In this document: positions 1 to 7,992 of the stretch, piece after piece
Layout of the letters: every line of letters starts with the position of its first letter
Numbering within the stretch: the stretch's first letter is position 1
Source of the DNA: an uncultured Flavobacterium sp.
GTDB lineage: Bacteria > Bacteroidota > Bacteroidia > Flavobacteriales > Flavobacteriaceae
Assembly (NCBI RefSeq): GCF_946479975.1
Contig: NZ_CAMLIX010000220.1
Coordinates: 1-7,992, forward strand
Reading direction: 5' to 3'
Length of the DNA: 7,992 bases
Made by a program: the position numbers and the translations under genes
The notes under the pieces: model-generated
Told to the model about the DNA's origin: nothing
What the model saw: the letters and a program-made list of their open reading frames with translations, nothing else
Database searches by the model: none

Positions 1-120
1 TTGTGAAAAACAAGGAAGGCAAAGAAGTTTTAGTAAACCAAGTTGGCTGCTACGGAATCAATTTAGGCCGTATCGACTTTTATTTTGATAAAGATAAAGC
101 GCACACCAACCAAGGAACTA

Positions 121-134
<14 letters not shown>
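1..134 (+). CDS. C-terminal end of a metallophosphatase (5'-nucleotidase N-terminal domain family), partial
   Basis: Only the last 43 codons are present, read in the frame beginning with gtg at base 3 and ending with TAG at 132-134; the gene enters from the left edge. The visible tail contains VLVNQVGCYGINLGRIDFYF, which I recognise from the end of the metallophosphoesterase domain of UshA-like 5'-nucleotidases. There the pattern 'NQVG...G.NLGRIDF' forms the last strands of the catalytic domain. In many Bacteroidota this domain is a separate protein of about 300 residues, encoded beside another gene for the 5'-nucleotidase C-terminal domain. Ending here, with no C-terminal domain following, fits that split arrangement. 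Such proteins are exported phosphoesterases acting on nucleotides or similar phosphate esters. The active-site residues lie outside the window, so activity cannot be judged. Its 3' end overlaps the convergent membrane-protein gene by 14 bases. Confidence 0.7.
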
Positions 135-2833
<2,699 letters not shown>

Positions 2834-2834
2834 T

Positions 2835-2869
2835 CAAAATTAGAATTTATTTTTGTTCGAAAGCACAAA
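2835..2869 (-). promoter_or_regulatory. Putative Bacteroidota-type promoter for ligA
   Basis: On the minus strand TTTG (2866-2869) and TAATTTTG (2835-2842) match the -33 TTTG and -7 TAnnTTTG elements described for the primary sigma factor of Bacteroides and Flavobacterium. The -7 match is exact. The spacing of 23 bases is towards the long end, so the -33 assignment is weaker. Transcription would start near 2829, giving a leader of about 30 bases before the ligA ATG. The site lies just downstream of the terminator-like hairpin closing the neighbouring operon, a sensible place for a new promoter. Confidence 0.5.
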
Positions 2870-2880
2870 AAGTGAAAGTT

Positions 2881-2924
2881 TTAAAAATCAAAAATCAGAC
2901 TGCAAATTCATGCAGTCTGATTTT
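2881..2924 (-). terminator. Strong hairpin terminator after the T9SS cassette
   Basis: Bases 2891-2904 (aaaatcagactgca) and 2911-2924 form a perfect 14-bp inverted repeat around a 6-base loop. Read on the minus strand the stem ends in TTTT and continues TGATTTTT (2883-2890), giving a U-rich tail. This fits an intrinsic terminator for the operon ending at 3037, about 113 bases upstream. The plus-strand side also has four T residues, but no plus-strand gene ends nearby. Confidence 0.75.
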
Positions 2925-2986
2925 CTCCTTGTCCATTATTCTCAAAAAAAGAATTAAACAAACCAACTTCCAAATGGTTTTATCGA

Positions 2987-3035
2987 TTTATATTTTTACT
3001 TATTGATAATCAATATTTTACAGTAAAAATATAAA
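2987..3035 (-). other. AT-rich nested hairpin directly after the OmpA-family stop codon
   Basis: A perfect 14-bp inverted repeat (2987-3000 with 3022-3035) encloses a second 6-bp stem (3001-3006 with 3010-3015, loop taa), leaving one six-base bulge (3016-3021). The combined structure has about 20 base pairs and begins one base after the stop codon at 3037-3039. No U-run follows it on the minus strand, so it looks more like an mRNA 3'-end structure, or a protein-binding palindrome, than a full terminator. It contains very few G or C bases, so thermal stability is modest despite the length. Confidence 0.5.
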
Positions 3036-3036
3036 A

Positions 3037-4974
3037 CTATTTTTGAATAATGATAAAATCCGAACGTCTATTTAAAACGTGTTCTTCTTCTGTACATTTA
3101 ACACCATTTTTACATTTATTGATTAATCGGCTTTCGCCATAGCCAATTGCGCTTTCAATTCGAGAAGCATCAATGCCTTGACTCAAGATATAATCTCTAG
3201 TCGATTTGGCTCTATTGTCTGATAATTTCAAATTATAAGCGTCTTTTCCGCGAGAATCAGTATGTGATTCGATTTTAATTTTGATGTTTGGAAATTTCTG
3301 CATAACAAAAACTACTTTAGACAATTCCTCTACAGCTTTTGGCGTGATATCAGATTTATCGTAATCAAAATAAATCGGATTTACATCTACTTTTTCAACA
3401 CCTTGTTTTTTTACAACTAAGTCGTCGTAGTTACTCAATTCAAAATTAACGTTTGTAATTTCACCACCATTATTACCAGTTGTTTCAACAGTTTTATCAT
3501 CGCTGCTGTAATTTGGTTTTGCGGCAATCATTTTAACCACTTTATTACAAGGAACTTCTATCGCATATTTTCCTTCATAATTGGTTTTAGTTTCACCTAA
3601 AACTTCGCTGAAAGAACTATAAACCAAAATCGTAACGTCTGTCAACGGTTTTTTACTTTTTCTGTCTACCGCTACACCAGAAATACTTTGGTTACAAACA
3701 GGTTTTCCTTTTACAAAAGAATAAATATCATCATCGCCTTTTCCTCCTGCTCTATTTGAAGAGAAATAACCATACGAATTTGTTCTGTCAATTATAAACG
3801 AAAAATCGTCTTTATTACTATTGACCGGCGCTCCGAGATTCTTTGGTGTTGTAAAATTTCCATCGGCCAAAAATTTACTTTCGTAAACATCTAAATCTCC
3901 CCAGCCGTAATGTCCATCAGAAGAGAAGTATAAAGTCCCATTTTCATAAAAAGGAAATACTTCGTTACCAATTGTATTAATCGTTGGTCCTAAATTTAAA
4001 GGAGAACTCATCGTTCCATCAGCAGCAATTTTCACTACATACAAATCAGTTTCTCCAAATCCGCCCGGCATATCTGAAGCAAAGAAAAGCCATTTTCCGT
4101 CTTCACTTAAGGAAGGATGTCCCACTGAATAATCATCGCTGTCAAAAAATACTTTCTGTGGGTTTTCTAGTTTATTGTCGACGATTGCTCCTTTAATAAT
4201 TTGAAAATTGTTGATTTTAGCATCATCAACAACCAATTTATTTTTCTTTACATTATTAGTAGAATAATAAATGGTTTTTCCCTGACTATCAAAACTTGCG
4301 GTAGCTTCATGATATTTGGTCATTACATTTGGAAGAAAAACCGTTTCATTAAACAAGCTTCCATCTGCAGGATTTCTTTCTGCTAAATACAAGTTTAAAA
4401 AAGGCTGATTGTTCCAAGTGTAGAGTTTTTCGCTGAATTTAGTTGTATCACGAGCTGATGTGAATACGACATTTTCCTTAAAAAAAGTAGCTCCAAAATC
4501 TGATTTACTGGTATTAATATCTAAATTTTTAATGGTATAAAGAGGTTTTGCTTTAGCTACACTGTCCATATATTTCTTTTGGGCAACATATCTGTTGATT
4601 TCCTTTTTATCGCCTTTTTTATCTAAATATTCTTTTGTGGTTCTGTCTGCTTGATCGTAATCCATAACGGCTTTCATCGATTGAATATAACGCAGATAGT
4701 AAATATCAGTCAAATTATTTCCTTGTACTTCATACAACTTTTTATACCACTTAAGTGCATTTCTCGAATCTGAAATGAAGTAGTAGGAATCTGCAGCATT
4801 TTTTAAAGTCTGCGCTGACGGATTTTTTATGTTCGCCAAACATTCTTCATAAGCCTTTGAAGCATCTAAGTAGGAAAAATTTCGAAACAAAGCATCGGCC
4901 TGCTTCAAATTAGTTTTTTGAGCGAAACTAAACGTAACGCTCAAAATTAAACTAAGGATATATAGTTTTCTCAT
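3037..4974 (-). CDS. OmpA-family protein with PorE-like (PG1058) TPR, PD40, regulatory and OmpA domains
   Basis: This 645-residue exported protein has a type I signal peptide (1-19, ending SFAQ) with no lipobox cysteine. TPR-like helices occupy about 20-140. PD40/WD40-like propeller blades follow at about 150-420, with recurring signatures such as PSLSEDGKWLFFASDMPGGFG (starting at 287), GTLYFSSDGHYGWGDLDVY and GYFSSNRAGGKGDDDIY. A carboxypeptidase-regulatory-like beta domain spans about 428-515, and an OmpA C-terminal peptidoglycan-binding domain about 530-645. The last has IYFDYDKSDI, HTDSRG and LSDNRA; D573 and R588 are the expected diaminopimelate-binding pair. A cysteine pair (C621, C627) precedes the final NRRSDF. 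This is the domain order described for the T9SS component PorE of Porphyromonas. Its place after an SprF-like gene suggests a periplasmic partner anchoring that outer-membrane protein to peptidoglycan. It could be a cassette-specific paralogue rather than the core PorE. It starts 11 bases after the preceding gene's stop. Confidence 0.9.
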   Translation of the reverse strand: MRKLYILSLILSVTFSFAQKTNLKQADALFRNFSYLDASKAYEECLANIKNPSAQTLKNAADSYYFISDSRNALKWYKKLYEVQGNNLTDIYYLRYIQSMKAVMDYDQADRTTKEYLDKKGDKKEINRYVAQKKYMDSVAKAKPLYTIKNLDINTSKSDFGATFFKENVVFTSARDTTKFSEKLYTWNNQPFLNLYLAERNPADGSLFNETVFLPNVMTKYHEATASFDSQGKTIYYSTNNVKKNKLVVDDAKINNFQIIKGAIVDNKLENPQKVFFDSDDYSVGHPSLSEDGKWLFFASDMPGGFGETDLYVVKIAADGTMSSPLNLGPTINTIGNEVFPFYENGTLYFSSDGHYGWGDLDVYESKFLADGNFTTPKNLGAPVNSNKDDFSFIIDRTNSYGYFSSNRAGGKGDDDIYSFVKGKPVCNQSISGVAVDRKSKKPLTDVTILVYSSFSEVLGETKTNYEGKYAIEVPCNKVVKMIAAKPNYSSDDKTVETTGNNGGEITNVNFELSNYDDLVVKKQGVEKVDVNPIYFDYDKSDITPKAVEELSKVVFVMQKFPNIKIKIESHTDSRGKDAYNLKLSDNRAKSTRDYILSQGIDASRIESAIGYGESRLINKCKNGVKCTEEEHVLNRRSDFIIIQK

Positions 4975-4985
4975 AGGTTTTATTT

Positions 4986-5918
4986 TTAGAAGAATCGAGG
5001 AGATTTGATTTTGCTCTGTTTTTGAACAAATTGATAACGCAAGATGATTTCATGAGAACCATCATTGTATTTATTCAATTGGCTGACAGTATAATCAAAA
5101 GCATATCCTAGATAAAAACTTGGTGCTACTTGAAAACCTGCCAAAATACTCACAGAATCATCTGTTCGATACGATCCCCCTATGACAAACTTTTCTTGAA
5201 TCATAAAATTTGCCGATACATCTGCTGTAAGTGGCGCACCGCTTACTGCTTTTACTAGAAATGCTGGTTTAAATTTCAAATTTGGATTCAAATCAAAAAC
5301 ATAACCTCCCATTAAGTAATAGTGCAGACGATCATAATCTATAGATTCTTGAACATCATCATAATAATTACTTCTCATAAAACTTGGAACAGAAAGTCCT
5401 ACATACCATTTATCTGTATAGTAATAAATACCGGCTCCAACTGCTAGTTTCATTTGATTATTGATGTTCTGATTTAACAGTACATCATCGCTGTCATAAT
5501 ATCTTCCTTTAGACCAATCGATGTTTAACATTCTTGCTCCTGCTTTTAAACCAAAAGCAAGTCTTTTTTCATATCCTAAAGGAATTGAATAAGAGAAGTT
5601 TCCATCAAAATAGAGTTCATCAGAAGGACCAATTTTATCGTTTACAACACTCAATCCTAAACCTATTTTTTCATTTCGAAGTGGAGAATGAATTGAGAAT
5701 GACTGCGTTTGCGGTGCTCCAGAAATTCCGACCCATTGCGAACGGTATAAAAGTGCTGCTTCGGTAGTGCCGGTAGACCCAGCATAAGCTGGATTCACCG
5801 ACATTGTATTATACATATACTGTGTATATTGAGGCTCTTGCTGTGCTGTGGCACAAACTGAGATAAGAGAACATATTAAAATGAAATATGTTTCTAATGA
5901 TTTTATATATAGTTTCAT
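4986..5918 (-). CDS. PorP/SprF-family type IX secretion outer-membrane protein
   Basis: This 310-residue protein has a signal peptide (about 1-25, ending ATAQQ) and then the hallmark N-terminal motif of the PorP/SprF family: PQYTQYMYNTMSVNPAYAG (29-47), followed by YRSQWVGISGAPQTQSFSIH (58-77). The rest is alternating amphipathic strands with many aromatics (for example GLGLSVVNDKIG, LAVGAGIYYY, FYLGYAFDYTVSQL), as expected of an outer-membrane beta-barrel, and there is a short basic tail after the last strand. In Flavobacterium johnsoniae SprF is needed for secretion or attachment of the adhesin SprB, and paralogues sit beside other type B sorting-domain proteins. The gene here follows such a protein by 44 bases and precedes the OmpA-family gene by 11, so it is most likely the dedicated partner of that cargo. 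I cannot tell from sequence which paralogue it is, so no symbol is given. Confidence 0.93.
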   Translation of the reverse strand: MKLYIKSLETYFILICSLISVCATAQQEPQYTQYMYNTMSVNPAYAGSTGTTEAALLYRSQWVGISGAPQTQSFSIHSPLRNEKIGLGLSVVNDKIGPSDELYFDGNFSYSIPLGYEKRLAFGLKAGARMLNIDWSKGRYYDSDDVLLNQNINNQMKLAVGAGIYYYTDKWYVGLSVPSFMRSNYYDDVQESIDYDRLHYYLMGGYVFDLNPNLKFKPAFLVKAVSGAPLTADVSANFMIQEKFVIGGSYRTDDSVSILAGFQVAPSFYLGYAFDYTVSQLNKYNDGSHEIILRYQFVQKQSKIKSPRFF

Positions 5919-5962
5919 AACGATACTTATTTAGTTTAATTAATTTGATTAATAGAAGTAGA

Positions 5963-6241
5963 TTATCTCATAATAGACAACCAGCCTTTTTTAACCGTTC
6001 CATCTCCAATGGTTATCACATAAAAATAAGTACCTGTTGGCAGCATATCTCCTCTATTAACAACTCCAGATACATTTGCAGTTCCGTTCCAATCATTTTC
6101 ATAACGCGCTTTGCTGTACACTAACGCTCCGTATCTGTTAAATACTTTCAACTCGTTGTTTGGATAAGATTCGATACAATCAATTCTGAACAGATCATTT
6201 TTTCCGTCATTATTTGGTGTAAACTCATTGTAAACAGTCAA
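5963..6241 (-). other. Type B T9SS C-terminal domain (gliding motility-associated CTD, TIGR04131-like)
   Basis: The last 92 residues carry the full signature of this sorting domain: VYNEFTPNNDGKNDLFRI (FTPNNDGKND near 6194-6223), ESYPNNELKVFNRYG (NRYG at 6128-6139), Y..DWNG, LPTGTYFYVI, and KKGWLSIMR at the very end. It directs export through the T9SS after Sec transport. Type B domains, unlike type A, depend on an SprF/PorP-type partner, which is encoded next door. A cysteine just before the domain and another in FRIDC (near 6177) may pair; that is inference. Confidence 0.93.
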
Positions 6242-7992
6242 ACAAATTGGTTCTAAAGTCACTGAAGCTGAATTATTTGAGGCATCAACATCTAATGGAG
6301 TTGAAGTTTCTACTGTTGCAACAACTGTGTAATTTCCGCTTGGCAATACTTCTGCAACGATTGTCAACACCACACTTTGACCAGCATTTAATCTTGGTAT
6401 TGTCCAAAGTTGTGTAGTTGGATCATAGATTCCAGAAGTTGCAGATGAACTTACTAATTCTAAACCGCTAGGAAGTAAATCACTAACAATTGTATTGATG
6501 AAATCTCCTTCTCCAACATTATTTACCGTGATTGTAAATGTTACTTTATCACCAAAATTTGGAGTTGGATTATCTACTGTGTGAGTAATCGTTAAATCTG
6601 AACAGCTAGTTACACTAACATTTAATGTTTTTGTTGTTCTTTCATCACAAGTATTAGTATACGTCACAGAAACTGTTCCTGGGCCAACATCAGACCATGA
6701 AACGGTTACAGATCCGTCTGCTGTACCTCCACCGGTAACAATAGTACCACCGTTGATTGTCCATACATAATTAGATTTTCCATTTGCAATTGAATAAGTC
6801 ACTCCTTTAAATACACATGGAGTGTCATCTGTTGTTGCAATTTGATAGGTTGCATCGTTTTCAAATGAAACAGCAATTGGTAATCTCGGACCAGCATCAC
6901 AGCCATTCAATGTATTAACCAATGCACCTGCATAGTACGTAGTTGCTGTAAGCGGCGTATTCGCAGCCAATGGTGTTCCGCCAGTTGCTGTTGCATACCA
7001 CACTACATTTTGCTCATTAACTACAATACTAGCTAAAGTTGGCGATGCAGAAGAACAGAATGTTTGAGCTGTTCTAGGCGTTGTAATTACACCAGGTGTA
7101 TTTACATTTACTGTAACGGCAAGTCTATTTGGATTTTCACAGCCAATTGCGCTAGCAACTGCACCGTAATAAATACCTGTTGTAAGTGCTGTTGTTGCAG
7201 GAATCGCTGTTCCTCCTGTTGCTGTTCTGTACCACACTACGTTTGCTTCATTCACTTGAATATTAGCAACCGTTGGTGTATTTAAAGTACAGAAGTTTTG
7301 TGTAGCACTATTAGTTGTAGGTGTAGTACTTGGATTAACCACCGTAACAGTAACTTGTAAACGTGTTGTACTTTCACAACCTGTTGCAGCATCTACAATA
7401 TTTCCGAAATAAATTCCAGAAGTAAGTACCGTTCCTGCTGGAAGTGCAGTTCCTCCTGTTGCAGCTGTGTACCAAGTTACGTTACTTTCGTTTACTTGAA
7501 TATTTGCAACTGTTGACGCATTTGTTGAACAGAAAGTTTGAGCCGCATTGTTTGTAGTTGGATTTATTGTGTTTCCAACTCTAACTGCAACTTGTAATCT
7601 TACACTGCTTTCGCAGCCTGTTGCAGGATCTTTTATTGCTCCAAAATAATTTGCTGTTGTTAAAACTGCTGTAGAAGCCAAAGCCGTTCCTCCTGTTTGT
7701 GTTGTATACCAAACCACATTGCTTTCATTTACCTGAATGTTAGCTACTGTTGGATTAGTTCCTGAACAGAAAGTCTGCGCTGCACTATTTGTTGTTGGTG
7801 TTAACGGATCTGTTACTACAACATTTACCGTCAATCTTGTAACACTCTCACAACCTGTAGCAGGATCTGAAATTGCTGCAAAGTATTGTCCAGTTGTTAA
7901 AGCTGTTGTGGATGGAATTGATGTTCCGCCGTTTAAAGCTGTATACCAAACAATAGTACTTTGATTGAATTGAACGCTCGCAAATGTTGGTG
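5963..7992 (-). CDS. Large modular T9SS-secreted surface protein (adhesin-like), 3' part
   Basis: The frame is open from the right edge to TAA at 5963-5965, giving about 675 codons of a longer protein. No start is visible: codons from 7990 down to 7835 continue the same repeat pattern, so the TTG at 7832-7834 is internal. In protein order there is one partial and four complete Ig-like repeats (7992-6824), a PKD-like module with YVWTINGGTIVTGGGT (6823-6602), a DUF11-like 'conserved repeat' module with TITVNNVGEGDF and DLLPSGLELVS (6601-6242), and a type B C-terminal sorting domain (6241-5966). Composition is rich in Thr, Ser, Ala, Val and Asn with very little Lys in the repeats, typical of extracellular filamentous proteins. 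Together with the SprF-like gene just downstream, this suggests a cell-surface adhesin or matrix protein exported by T9SS. The ligand is unknown, and an N-terminal functional domain may lie outside the window. Confidence 0.92.
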   Translation of the reverse strand, partial: PTFASVQFNQSTIVWYTALNGGTSIPSTTALTTGQYFAAISDPATGCESVTRLTVNVVVTDPLTPTTNSAAQTFCSGTNPTVANIQVNESNVVWYTTQTGGTALASTAVLTTANYFGAIKDPATGCESSVRLQVAVRVGNTINPTTNNAAQTFCSTNASTVANIQVNESNVTWYTAATGGTALPAGTVLTSGIYFGNIVDAATGCESTTRLQVTVTVVNPSTTPTTNSATQNFCTLNTPTVANIQVNEANVVWYRTATGGTAIPATTALTTGIYYGAVASAIGCENPNRLAVTVNVNTPGVITTPRTAQTFCSSASPTLASIVVNEQNVVWYATATGGTPLAANTPLTATTYYAGALVNTLNGCDAGPRLPIAVSFENDATYQIATTDDTPCVFKGVTYSIANGKSNYVWTINGGTIVTGGGTADGSVTVSWSDVGPGTVSVTYTNTCDERTTKTLNVSVTSCSDLTITHTVDNPTPNFGDKVTFTITVNNVGEGDFINTIVSDLLPSGLELVSSSATSGIYDPTTQLWTIPRLNAGQSVVLTIVAEVLPSGNYTVVATVETSTPLDVDASNNSASVTLEPICLTVYNEFTPNNDGKNDLFRIDCIESYPNNELKVFNRYGALVYSKARYENDWNGTANVSGVVNRGDMLPTGTYFYVITIGDGTVKKGWLSIMR
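6824..7992 (-). repeat. Tandem Ig-like repeats (Ig_7-like), period about 80 residues (about 240 bp)
   Basis: The units in protein order are 7784-7992 (partial, cut by the edge), 7547-7783 (79 residues), 7307-7546 (80), 7073-7306 (78) and 6824-7072 (83, most diverged). Each complete unit opens with AQTFC or a variant, then PTVANIQVNE-NVVWY, TGGT, LTT..YF/YG and GCE, and closes with a basic residue before hydrophobic strands and a TTN-type linker. Each complete unit has two cysteines at fixed positions, so a disulfide within each unit is likely. The pattern matches the Ig-like domain family found next to sorting domains in Bacteroidota surface proteins. Neighbouring units remain clearly alignable at the DNA level. 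Confidence 0.9.

Noticed and set aside
2960..2980. aaacca / tggttt inverted repeat between the two hairpins downstream of the OmpA-family gene
   Set aside because: A 6-bp stem with a 9-base loop is too short to distinguish from background next to the much longer stems on either side.
5939..5953. attaat-ttg-attaat palindrome in the 44-base gap before the SprF-like gene
   Set aside because: The stem is only six A/T pairs in AT-rich DNA, with no U-tract or promoter element next to it; chance is the simplest explanation.
7064..7285. Cysteine-rich plus-strand open frame of 73 codons
   Set aside because: The cysteines come from antisense reading of repeated Thr/Ala/Val codons in the Ig-like array. 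The opposing frame is a convincing continuous protein, so this is not a metallothionein-like gene.
6824..7992. Regular DNA repeats considered as CRISPR or satellite DNA
   Set aside because: The period is about 240 bp, the units are diverged, and all are in one open frame encoding an Ig-like domain; there is no short repeat/spacer alternation.
6824..7992. Higher GC and different codon content in the repeat array, as a sign of horizontal transfer
   Set aside because: The Thr/Ala/Gly/Val-rich protein composition explains it; there are no mobile elements or boundary repeats in the window to support transfer.

Overview
The window looks like chromosome of a Flavobacterium-type member of the Bacteroidota. 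The evidence is low-GC DNA, A/T-rich leaders without Shine-Dalgarno sequences, a TAnnTTTG-type promoter before the ligase gene, and type IX secretion (T9SS) families restricted to this phylum. Most of the window is coding. No gene-free stretch exceeds 300 bases; the longest (2798-3036, 239 bases) holds two hairpins and a promoter.

Left part (1-2797): the last 43 codons of a plus-strand metallophosphatase (5'-nucleotidase N-terminal domain family) run into the window and overlap tail-to-tail by 14 bases with a minus-strand gene for an eight-helix membrane protein resembling the YhhN/lysoplasmalogenase family. That gene overlaps by another 14 bases the 3' end of a complete ligA, the NAD+-dependent DNA ligase. 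ligA and the membrane gene are therefore probably one transcript, read leftward from a promoter near 2835-2869.

Right part (3037-7992): three minus-strand genes form a probable operon read from right to left. First is a large modular surface protein, cut by the right edge. It has at least five Ig-like repeats of about 80 residues, a PKD-like module, a DUF11-like module and a type B T9SS C-terminal sorting domain. Second is a PorP/SprF-family outer-membrane protein. Third is an OmpA-family periplasmic protein with the TPR, PD40 propeller, carboxypeptidase-regulatory and OmpA order described for PorE (PG1058). Known biology suggests that the SprF-like protein helps export or anchor the adjacent type B cargo and that the OmpA-like protein ties the assembly to peptidoglycan. 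The cassette ends in an AT-rich hairpin directly after the stop codon and then a stronger terminator-like hairpin, which separates it from ligA.

I found no RNA genes, insertion sequences, CRISPR arrays or phage genes. The families are all recognisable. The most interesting content is the cargo/SprF/PorE-like cassette with its repeat array, and the RNA structures at the gene ends.
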